Positions 1 through 5,283 of a stretch of DNA of 5,283 bases are shown here, piece by piece; position 1 is the first letter of the stretch, and each line of letters starts with the position of its first letter. The notes under the pieces are model-generated. The model was not told the origin of the DNA. It saw only the letters and a program-made list of their open reading frames with translations, and did no database searches. A program made the translations under genes and the position numbers. Origin of the DNA: Bacteroidales bacterium (GTDB taxonomy: Bacteria; Bacteroidota; Bacteroidia; Bacteroidales; UBA12077); assembly GCA_030156305.1 (NCBI GenBank), contig JASGMZ010000217.1:1-5283 (forward strand), given 5' to 3'.

Positions 1-31
1 TAATAAACGAATAACAATTTTCAGGAATTTC

Positions 32-127
32 TCTTTGCGGCTTGGCGTCTTAGCGGTGAAATAATAGAACACAGATTCAATCCATTGAATACACCGATGA
101 AACAGATAATCACAGTTTAAAAGTTTT
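32..127. repeat. Intergenic repeat unit A (full copy)
   Basis: The unit starts with three GCG triplets spaced exactly 8 bp apart (37-39, 45-47, 53-55) in a TTNGCGNC-like context. It continues with a core identical to unit C over 33 bases (63-95 against 266-298), then a diverging tail containing CAGATAATCACAG. The core holds a perfect 7-bp inverted repeat, ATTCAAT-CC-ATTGAAT, at 75-90. I recall similar non-coding elements with ACAGATT and GCG/CTT motifs dispersed in Bacteroidota genomes, but this is memory and not a search result. No open reading frame runs through it. Confidence 0.85.
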
Positions 128-146
128 ATGTATGTAAAAAATAAAA

Positions 147-217
147 GTGGCTGGCGGTAGTTGGCTGTATTGTTACACAGATTTAATATATTAAAAACTA
201 ATTTACTCAGATAATAA
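147..217. repeat. Intergenic repeat unit B (degenerate copy)
   Basis: This unit lies between A and C and is much more diverged. It keeps CTGGCGGT (151-158, identical to 243-250 in unit C), ACACAGATT (175-183) and CAGATAAT (208-215). The last two are 33 bases apart, against 34 in units A and C. The central palindrome survives in altered form as TTTAATATATTAAA at 182-195. The C and the G that pair in units A and C are both replaced here, by T (184) and A (193), which preserves pairing. The match is partial and could be overread, but the order and spacing of the three blocks support a real third copy. Confidence 0.6.
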
Positions 218-222
218 ATAAG

Positions 223-340
223 TCTTTTTGCGCCTTAGCGTCCTGGCGGTGAAAAAAATGATAAAAATAGAACACAGATTCAATCCATTGAATACACCAA
301 TGAGACAGATAATCGCAGAGTTTCTTTAAAAAAAAGTTTT
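223..340. repeat. Intergenic repeat unit C (full copy)
   Basis: This is the second well-preserved unit, in the same orientation as unit A. GCG triplets at 230-232, 238-240 and 246-248 again have a period of 8 bp. After a slightly longer A-rich spacer than in unit A comes the shared 33-base identical core (266-298) with the palindrome ATTCAAT-CC-ATTGAAT at 278-293. CAGATAATCGCAG and an A-run ending in AAGTTTT then parallel the tail of unit A. The near identity of A and C beside the decayed B suggests copies of different age, or correction between A and C. Confidence 0.85.
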
Positions 341-382
341 GCAGTCGATTGGCAGGAAGACAAGTTGGAAGTTAGATTTACT

Positions 383-416
383 AAAAAAGGAGCTATTCAA
401 ACCACAGCTCCTTTTT
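383..416 (-). terminator. Rho-independent terminator, possibly bidirectional
   Basis: AAAAAGGAGCT (384-394) pairs perfectly with AGCTCCTTTTT (406-416), giving an 11-bp stem with an 11-base loop. Read on the minus strand, the hairpin starts about 20 bases after the TAA stop (437-439) of the large redox gene, and the 3' arm ends in a run of six T, as expected for an intrinsic terminator. The arms are also T-rich when read on the plus strand, so it could stop transcription arriving from the repeat region. The GGAG inside the stem is part of the hairpin and not a ribosome binding site, as no gene follows it. Confidence 0.9.
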
Positions 417-436
417 CAATATTAATCGGCTATTTT

Positions 437-3400
437 TTATTTAAAGGCTTTTTCTAACAATCCATCCCCATTTAACTTCAAGCGGTCGAAATATTCCGGA
501 ACGGGTTTACCCGTTAATTTATCAACATAAAGTTTAGCCAGGTATTGTCCAAGCATAAACCCTTGTCCTCGTAAACCGATAAATAAACCGTGTTCAGGGT
601 CAATCAACATTTTAGGCTCGACATAATAACCGGCCCAGATTGCCTGAAAACCAACAGATGATAAATTAGGAATCCAGTTTACAAATACTTCAGAAACAAT
701 TTCCAGGAAGTCCTGAGAGTTTATTTTCAGGTTCTTGCCGGTTTCCTTAGGCTCAATGGCTGGTGAGGCACAACCAATAATCTGGCCGGTTTCACCCAGC
801 TGTTGTCCGTAAACAGCGGTAAAGCCTTTATAGTTTCTTCGGTCAATAACCATCGACAATGGTTTCCCGTTAACACCCAGCATAGGTAAACGGCGGGTAA
901 TAAAGGCCTGGTGTTTTACCGGATAAATGCCGGTTTGCAGTCCCAGCTTTTTAGCAAACTTATCTCCTTCGGGGCCTAATGCATTAATAAATACCTCGGT
1001 TTCGTATTCGATATAATCGTGGTTATGGCCGCGAACAATCACATGATAGGTTTTTCCGGTTTTATTCACATCAATCAGTTCGCAATCTTCCTGAACCTCG
1101 CCTCCGTTTTTAATACCAATTTTTCGGATTAAATCAATCACTCTTCCCGGTGTTGCCTGCCAACAATTTTCGGTAATTAATGCTGATTGATAGGTTTTTA
1201 ATTCAGGATTAAAATTCGGAGATATCTCTTTTTGAAAATCTTTAGGTTCAATCATCCGTGCCTTCGACCATGCAATAGAAGCTTCCAGGTCTTTATAAAT
1301 AGCATCATCATGGGCAAAAGTTACATATTTAATCGGCAGAAAATCGATATTCTGAATTTCCTGTAGCTCTTTAAAAATTTCGAGGTTATGATTCGCGATA
1401 TCCGAAAGTTCCGGCAAACTGAAATTTGGCCTTCCACCGGCAATATTTCTCCACGAGGCTCCCCGTCCGTAATTAATCATAACCGGCTTCTGCCCTGCCT
1501 CGGCAAGGTAACGGAATAATGCACTACCACCAATACCACCACCGGCAACTAACGATTGTACTTTAATTTTTTTACGTCCGGTTCCGTTTAAATGAGTAAT
1601 TACTTTTTCGTGGGCATTCCGTGGATAAAGCTCACCTAACCCTAACTGGTTAGATAAAGGGCCACGTGGTGTAGCATCGCCAACCAGTGAAATGCCATAT
1701 TTTGGCAATACGGTTTTTAATCGCTTTATACATCGTTTACCACGACATGCTCCCATCCCTAAGCGTGTGGTATGTTTCACTTCATCGGTTGAGATATATT
1801 TCCGGTCGCCAATAACGTCTAAAATATCTTTCAGCTTCACATCATCACAATGACAAATATACTGTTCTACCTTACTGTTATCTTTGGTATTTTTAAATTC
1901 TATATTTTCAGGATAATTTTCTTTTACAATAAATCCGCGCACCTGGGTTAAATCTTCACCATGTACATCCATTGATTTTACTCTGGCAACATTGGTTTTA
2001 TTTGCCTTTTTCATGATTTTTACGATTACACCTTCGCCTATTTTGTTCCCGTTATTGTCTACCAAAAATACTTCAGAATTTTCTTCTGCCTCGTACTCGA
2101 TGGGTAAAAACAGCCAGTCTTTCTTCAGGTTATAACCAAAAATGGCCAGTCCCGGACATTGATATACACACTTCATACATCCAATACATTTATCAAAATC
2201 AATGTAAGGCACCGTGCTGGTCGATGATTTGGTTATCGCTCCATGTGGGCAGGAGAATGCACAAGGGTTACAAGCAAATCCGTAAAGACAATCGATGATA
2301 ACAAAAGGTTTCTCTTTTTGTCGTTCAGGTGTTGGCATATAAGGTTTATCCAGTACTTTTACAGGATGCTGTTGCGAATCGATATATTCTTTGGAAATTT
2401 TAAGATACTCGTCATAATCATATCGCATGGCCAATTCATCAACAATTTCGTATGCCGCTTGTTTTCCACGCAATACAGCACTTGTTCCTTCGCCAATTCT
2501 AATGGCATCTCCTGCTCCGTGGCAATCACGTCCGAAAATTTCTTTTCCTTTAATCAATAATGCATCATCAGAAACCAATCCGGTACAAATATTAATGGCA
2601 TCAATTCCATCAATTACACGTTCGGTTCCGGGTACCGGTTCAAAATTTTCAGCATCAGCCACTACTGCACCAACTACACCATCATAATTTTCGTTAGGGA
2701 TTGCTTTAATTAAGATAGTAGATGTAAGCACAGGAATTCCTAATCTGCGTACACGGTTTGCCTGAACAGGAAATCCTCCTTCGTTAGGCTGCGCTTCGAT
2801 GATTGCTTTTACATTTGCTCCTGCCTGCATCAGCTGGTACGAAGTAAGGTAACCGATATTTCCGGCTCCTACGGTTAGTACATTTTTACCCAGCAACGTA
2901 AACTCCTGGTTCATCATCTTTTGTACTACGGCAGCCGTATAAACTCCAGGCACATCATCGTTTTCAAACGGAGGCATAAAAGGAACAGCTCCGGTAGCAA
3001 TGATTAAGTGATTGGCATCTACATAATAAATTTCTTCGGTTTTAATATTTTTTACAGCCAGCCGTTTACCTTCTAAAATATCCCATACGGTCGAATTAAG
3101 AAAAATCCCATTATGATTGTCACCAGCTAAGGTTTTGGCTATGTCAAAACCTCGCATCCCTCCAAATTTTTTCTCTTTTTCGAAGAAAAAGAACTGGTGA
3201 GTTTGCATTAAAAACTGCCCGCCAATCTGGTCGTTATTATCAATCACGATATTTCTGACTTTGTGGCCATTTAATATTTCACGGGCAGCTAATCCTGCAG
3301 GCCCAGCACCAATTATTACCACATCCGTTTTATATACGTCAAGCGATTCATCGGTCGTAATTTTTCTTACTTTCGGTTCATAATCCTGGGGTATTTCTTT

Positions 3401-3670
3401 TACCTCTTTTATATTATCCACTTTAGTAATACAAATTCGGCGAATAACGCCATCAACAAGCATTTCACAAGCGCCACACTTACCAATACCACATTCAAGG
3501 CTTCGGTTACGATTCTCCAGGCTATGGCTATGAACCGGATAACCTGCCTGATGCAATGCTGCGGCTATGGTAAAACCCTGTTCTGCTTCTACATCTTTGC
3601 CATTAAATTTAAAGGTTACTTTATCGGGGGATGGGATTTCCAGGATGGGGTGTTTGTTTATTTTATACAT
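437..3670 (-). CDS. Multidomain FAD/iron-sulfur amino-acid dehydrogenase-like fusion protein
   Basis: A 1077-residue cytoplasmic redox protein with no visible signal peptide or membrane segment. Domains in order: [2Fe-2S] domain (about 17-95; Cys60, 65, 68, 80); FAD/NAD(P) reductase-like domain (about 115-420; GAGPAG 121-126, ATGAVP 225-230, GAGNIG 268-273, GAGDA 385-389); ferredoxin domain (about 455-512; Cys461, 467, 470, 474 and Cys495, 498, 501, 505); a beta-rich segment (about 520-600); BFD-like [2Fe-2S] domain (Cys606, 608, 642, 647); DAO domain (about 704-1060; G710-x-G-xx-G715, RNIAGG 741-746, GLRGQGFMLG 1032-1041). The order matches HcnA, HcnB and HcnC, or sarcosine oxidase alpha plus beta, joined in one chain with an added ferredoxin. 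Inferred role: oxidation of an amino acid or secondary amine, with electrons moving through the clusters between the two flavins. Substrate unknown; proline, hydroxyproline, sarcosine, glycine or opines are options. The ATG fits because the first domain begins about 16 residues later. The leader is A/T rich without a Shine-Dalgarno motif. A hairpin terminator follows the stop. Confidence 0.88.
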   Translation of the reverse strand: MYKINKHPILEIPSPDKVTFKFNGKDVEAEQGFTIAAALHQAGYPVHSHSLENRNRSLECGIGKCGACEMLVDGVIRRICITKVDNIKEVKEIPQDYEPKVRKITTDESLDVYKTDVVIIGAGPAGLAAREILNGHKVRNIVIDNNDQIGGQFLMQTHQFFFFEKEKKFGGMRGFDIAKTLAGDNHNGIFLNSTVWDILEGKRLAVKNIKTEEIYYVDANHLIIATGAVPFMPPFENDDVPGVYTAAVVQKMMNQEFTLLGKNVLTVGAGNIGYLTSYQLMQAGANVKAIIEAQPNEGGFPVQANRVRRLGIPVLTSTILIKAIPNENYDGVVGAVVADAENFEPVPGTERVIDGIDAINICTGLVSDDALLIKGKEIFGRDCHGAGDAIRIGEGTSAVLRGKQAAYEIVDELAMRYDYDEYLKISKEYIDSQQHPVKVLDKPYMPTPERQKEKPFVIIDCLYGFACNPCAFSCPHGAITKSSTSTVPYIDFDKCIGCMKCVYQCPGLAIFGYNLKKDWLFLPIEYEAEENSEVFLVDNNGNKIGEGVIVKIMKKANKTNVARVKSMDVHGEDLTQVRGFIVKENYPENIEFKNTKDNSKVEQYICHCDDVKLKDILDVIGDRKYISTDEVKHTTRLGMGACRGKRCIKRLKTVLPKYGISLVGDATPRGPLSNQLGLGELYPRNAHEKVITHLNGTGRKKIKVQSLVAGGGIGGSALFRYLAEAGQKPVMINYGRGASWRNIAGGRPNFSLPELSDIANHNLEIFKELQEIQNIDFLPIKYVTFAHDDAIYKDLEASIAWSKARMIEPKDFQKEISPNFNPELKTYQSALITENCWQATPGRVIDLIRKIGIKNGGEVQEDCELIDVNKTGKTYHVIVRGHNHDYIEYETEVFINALGPEGDKFAKKLGLQTGIYPVKHQAFITRRLPMLGVNGKPLSMVIDRRNYKGFTAVYGQQLGETGQIIGCASPAIEPKETGKNLKINSQDFLEIVSEVFVNWIPNLSSVGFQAIWAGYYVEPKMLIDPEHGLFIGLRGQGFMLGQYLAKLYVDKLTGKPVPEYFDRLKLNGDGLLEKAFK

Positions 3671-3722
3671 AGCTCAAAATATTTTTAAAATTTTAGTGGC
3701 CTAAAGTAACTACGCATCAACA

Positions 3723-3740
3723 AAATATCATATGATTTTT
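3723..3740. repeat. Near-palindrome centred on ATCATATGAT
   Basis: The perfect 10-bp palindrome ATCATATGAT (3727-3736) is extended by one mismatched pair and then three more matched pairs, giving an 18-bp imperfect dyad. It lies 53-70 bases upstream of the fusion gene start and directly abuts the 21-bp tandem repeat. The position suits a regulator half-site pair, but A/T-rich leaders produce such dyads by chance, so the operator role is only a possibility. Confidence 0.35.
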
Positions 3741-3780
3741 GTCAGAGAATAAAAAATACCTGTCAATAAATACAAAATAC
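3740..3780. repeat. Two tandem copies of a 21-bp sequence in the fusion gene leader
   Basis: Copies at 3740-3760 and 3761-3780 match at 16 of 20 aligned positions. Both begin TGTCA and end in AAAATAC, with the differences concentrated in the middle. Read in the direction of the downstream gene, each copy is GTATTTT...TATT...TGACA. The 21-bp period is two helical turns, which would place two bound proteins on the same DNA face. The repeat lies 70-110 bases upstream of the fusion gene ATG. The sequence shows the repeat; a regulatory role is inference. Confidence 0.55.
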
Positions 3781-3818
3781 GACTAAAAGTAAGGGTAAGG
3801 GAAACAATAAAAATCAAA

Positions 3819-4481
3819 CTAATAAAAAACTTCTATCGCTATATTTTCAGCATTTGCATATTTAACGAGATAGTCCTGCAACTGATTAAGATAAATCTCT
3901 AAATCATTTTCCCCGCTAAAGGATATAATATTCATCGAAAGATTTTTTGTTTTCGAAGTGATTTTTACTCGATCCGAGTCGCTGGTAGGGCTGCCAAACT
4001 TCCCTTCCCTGTCTTCAAATACCGGAAGGTTTTCAATATTTAATGGCCCGCGTCCAATGCCAAAATATTCATCCTCTTTGGTACCTATCGTAAATTGAAC
4101 CGGAGGCTGTAATTTAGAAATATCAAAAGCACAAATAGAATAAAAAGAAGTAATTGAAACCAGGTTATTGATATCCACAATATTGTTGATTTGATAAATG
4201 CCTTTTTCTTTTACGATACGCCGCAACAATGCTTCGGAAGACAAACGGTAACGGGCAGGGTCTTTGCCTAATATTTTATAGGCTTTTCGCGAATGGGCAA
4301 TGGGTGGTAACTTTGCAATATCCTGTACAGTATATTTTTTTGAAAAATCATTACAGGCATCATTTAATAATTGATGCAATTCATCATCAGACTCTTTTAC
4401 CTGCACTTTTGCCTGTATGCTTCCGATAGCTAAATTCTTCAACGTGTCTTTTAAAATATCAGCAATATGAATTTTTAGCAT
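3819..4481 (-). CDS. Stand-alone B3/B4 domain protein (PheRS beta-like domain)
   Basis: A 220-residue soluble protein with no signal peptide or membrane segment. It resembles the B3/B4 domain of the phenylalanyl-tRNA synthetase beta chain, which in the full enzyme carries the site that edits mischarged Tyr-tRNA(Phe). Family-like blocks are SRKAYKILGKDPARYR (64-79), the following helix SSEALLRRI (81-89), NNLVSITSFYS (105-115) and GRGPLNIENLPVF (143-155). About 60 residues precede the domain; no other synthetase domain is present, so this is a solo member (COG3382-like, from memory). The function of solo members is not settled to my knowledge; a tRNA-related or small-molecule-binding role is possible. 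The ATG at 4481-4479 opens the frame and follows an A/T-rich leader without a Shine-Dalgarno motif. The gene is upstream of the fusion gene on the same strand with a 148-bp gap, and divergent from the reductase gene. Confidence 0.82.
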   Translation of the reverse strand: MLKIHIADILKDTLKNLAIGSIQAKVQVKESDDELHQLLNDACNDFSKKYTVQDIAKLPPIAHSRKAYKILGKDPARYRLSSEALLRRIVKEKGIYQINNIVDINNLVSITSFYSICAFDISKLQPPVQFTIGTKEDEYFGIGRGPLNIENLPVFEDREGKFGSPTSDSDRVKITSKTKNLSMNIISFSGENDLEIYLNQLQDYLVKYANAENIAIEVFY

Positions 4482-4581
4482 ATGGCATTTTCATTTTGTT
4501 TCGCTTTGTTGTATCTTTAATAAAAATAAACACTTAACACATATACTTGTTGTAAAGATAAGCATCAATTAAAAAATAAAT
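4482..4581. promoter_or_regulatory. Divergent intergenic region expected to hold two promoters
   Basis: These 100 bases lie between the starts of the B3/B4 gene (minus) and the reductase gene (plus), so both promoters should be here. TATCTTTA (4512-4519) and its exact reverse complement TAAAGATA (4553-4560) form an 8-bp inverted pair, one facing each gene. Each differs by one base from the Bacteroidota -7 consensus TAnnTTTG. TATACTTG at 4542-4549 is another single-mismatch candidate. I could not find a TTTG -33 box at a suitable distance for any of them, so no specific promoter is assigned. The reductase start is preceded by an A-rich tract, typical of initiation without Shine-Dalgarno pairing. 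Confidence 0.45.
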
Positions 4582-5244
4582 ATGGAACACACAGTAAAAA
4601 TTCTAAAAACGGAAAATATAACCCATGACGTAAAACATTTTGTTTTAGAAAAGCCTGAAGGATATACCTTTGAGCCGGGACAGGCCACCGCTTTATCTAT
4701 CAATAAAAAAGGACATGAAGATGAGAAGCGTCCTTTCACGTTTACCTCATTAAACAGTGACCCTCATCTGGAATTAATAATTAAGATTTATGACAGCCAT
4801 GATGGTGTAACCAAAGAGTTGGGGAAATTACAACAATCGGACGAACTGATTATTGGCCCACCCTGGGGAACCATCAGCTACAAAGGCCCTGGTTACTTTA
4901 TTGCCGGCGGAGCAGGAATAACCCCATTTATAGCCATTTTAAGGCATCTGCAAAAAGAAAATCAGTTAAAGGATAATGTCCTTTACTTTTCGAATAAAAC
5001 AACAAAAGATATTATTCTGAAAGAGGAATTTGAAAAGATGATGGGAGAGAATTTTGTTAATGTAATTACCCATGAAGAGACGAACAAATATATTAACCGA
5101 TTTATTGACAAAGACTTTTTAAAAGAAAAGATTAATGATTTCTCGAAACATTTTTATATCTGCGGCCCACCCAGGATGACGGAAAGTATTCAGGAGGCCT
5201 TAAAGGAGCTGGGGGCAAAACCAGATGCGCTGGTATTTGAATAA
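4582..5244 (+). CDS. FAD/NAD(P)-binding reductase of the ferredoxin reductase family
   Basis: A 220-residue soluble flavoprotein that by fold should move electrons between NAD(P)H and a small carrier such as ferredoxin or flavodoxin. The FAD-binding barrel spans about 1-98, with EPGQ (31-34), the flavin motif RPFTFTS (50-56) and GPPWGTI (92-98). The nucleotide-binding half spans about 103-220, with GGAGITPF (109-116) and YICGPPRM (192-199). It ends about 20 residues after the CGPP motif, so it lacks the C-terminal [2Fe-2S] domain found in phenol hydroxylase and oxygenase reductases; the redox partner must be a separate protein. The ATG at 4582 fits the family start, as the first beta strand begins at once. 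Divergent transcription from the B3/B4 gene leaves open whether it serves the large redox protein. NADH against NADPH preference and the partner cannot be decided by eye. Confidence 0.87.
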   Translation: MEHTVKILKTENITHDVKHFVLEKPEGYTFEPGQATALSINKKGHEDEKRPFTFTSLNSDPHLELIIKIYDSHDGVTKELGKLQQSDELIIGPPWGTISYKGPGYFIAGGAGITPFIAILRHLQKENQLKDNVLYFSNKTTKDIILKEEFEKMMGENFVNVITHEETNKYINRFIDKDFLKEKINDFSKHFYICGPPRMTESIQEALKELGAKPDALVFE

Positions 5245-5283
5245 GGATAGAAAATAGTGTTAGCAGCAGTGGACAGCGGCAGT
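5245..5283. other. Short non-coding tail with GCAG-rich repeats
   Basis: The 39 bases after the reductase stop hold no gene and no hairpin terminator within the window. Bases 5261-5283 are rich in GCAG/CAGC steps (GCAGCAGTGG, GCGGCAGT), which stand out from the A/T-rich surroundings and recall the GGC/GCAGT strings at 147-168 and 341-375. The sequence stops inside this piece, so its extent is unknown. Confidence 0.4.

Larger units (their letters stand above)
1..436. other. Non-coding region with degenerate repeat units and a terminator
   Basis: No convincing coding frame is visible on either strand. The stretch is A+T rich and frequently interrupted by stops. It is explained by three related repeat units at about 32-127, 147-217 and 223-340, followed by a short GCAGT/TTGG-rich piece at about 341-375 and the hairpin terminator serving the minus-strand gene that ends at 437. 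The gene upstream of position 1 is not in view, so whether this is an intergenic spacer or the tail of a longer repeat cluster cannot be decided. Confidence 0.75.
3671..3818 (-). promoter_or_regulatory. Leader region of the fusion gene, likely carrying its promoter
   Basis: These 148 bases separate the B3/B4 gene stop from the fusion gene start, and both genes lie on the minus strand. The gap is long for a tight operon, so a separate promoter for the fusion gene is likely. It contains a 21-bp tandem repeat (3740-3780) and a near-palindrome (3723-3740). A TTGACA appears on the minus strand at 3766-3761, but I find no well-spaced TAnnTTTG Bacteroidota -7 box, only shorter TATTTTG strings. No hairpin terminator for the upstream gene is visible, so read-through is also possible. 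Confidence 0.4.

Noticed and set aside
32..340. CRISPR array
   Set aside because: Only three units exist, one is badly decayed, and the units are about 100 bp with related sequence throughout, without short identical repeats separated by unique spacers. No cas gene is present.
2243..2687. Two overlapping plus-strand open frames of about 105 and 86 codons
   Set aside because: They lie wholly antisense to the ferredoxin and reductase-like domains of the fusion gene, whose motifs are conserved, and their translations show no recognisable domain.
3174..3192. Hairpin TCTTTTTC-GAA-GAAAAAGA inside the fusion gene
   Set aside because: It is in-frame coding sequence for a Phe-rich then Glu/Lys-rich stretch (around residues 160-166). 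The low-complexity codons explain the symmetry, and there is no sign of a frameshift.
437..3670. Naming the fusion gene a hydrogen cyanide synthase (hcn) or sarcosine oxidase (sox) gene
   Set aside because: The domain types match but many enzymes share them. There is no GCV_T folate domain as in sarcosine oxidase alpha, and the window offers no substrate clue, so a specific name would be a guess.
4229..4429. Plus-strand open frame of 66 codons
   Set aside because: It is antisense to the conserved B3/B4 gene and has no recognisable features.
3819..4481. Fragment of a broken pheT gene
   Set aside because: The frame has its own start and stop and a length typical of solo B3/B4 proteins, with no other PheRS beta domain nearby in any frame.

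Overview
The window looks like a piece of a Bacteroidota chromosome, possibly Bacteroidales or Marinilabiliales. This is inferred from the A+T-rich sequence, A/T-rich leaders without Shine-Dalgarno motifs before all three start codons, and intergenic repeats of a style I associate with that phylum. No ribosomal RNA or other marker gene is present, so the genus cannot be named.

Layout: positions 1-436 hold no gene. They contain three related units of about 100 bp, each centred on a short palindrome, then a strong hairpin terminator at 383-416. Positions 437-3670 (minus) encode a 1077-residue redox protein. It joins an N-terminal [2Fe-2S] domain, an FAD/NAD(P) disulfide-reductase-like domain, a 4Fe-4S ferredoxin domain, a beta-rich segment of unknown role, a BFD-like [2Fe-2S] domain and a C-terminal FAD-dependent amino-acid oxidase/dehydrogenase (DAO) domain. 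Related enzymes (HcnABC, heterotetrameric sarcosine oxidase, opine and dye-linked proline/hydroxyproline dehydrogenases) spread these parts over several subunits. Positions 3671-3818 are a non-coding leader with a 21-bp tandem repeat and a near-palindrome. Positions 3819-4481 (minus) encode a stand-alone B3/B4-domain protein. Positions 4482-4581 are a divergent intergenic region. Positions 4582-5244 (plus) encode a small FAD/NAD(P)-binding reductase of the ferredoxin-reductase fold without its own iron-sulfur domain. The last 39 bases are non-coding.

How the genes may work together (inference): the large protein probably oxidises an amino acid or other secondary amine at its DAO flavin and passes electrons through its iron-sulfur chain to the second flavin and then to NAD(P)+ or another carrier. 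The small reductase could connect to the same electron pool, but it is divergently transcribed and nothing in the sequence proves a partnership. The B3/B4 protein has no evident metabolic link. The substrate of the large enzyme cannot be read from this window.
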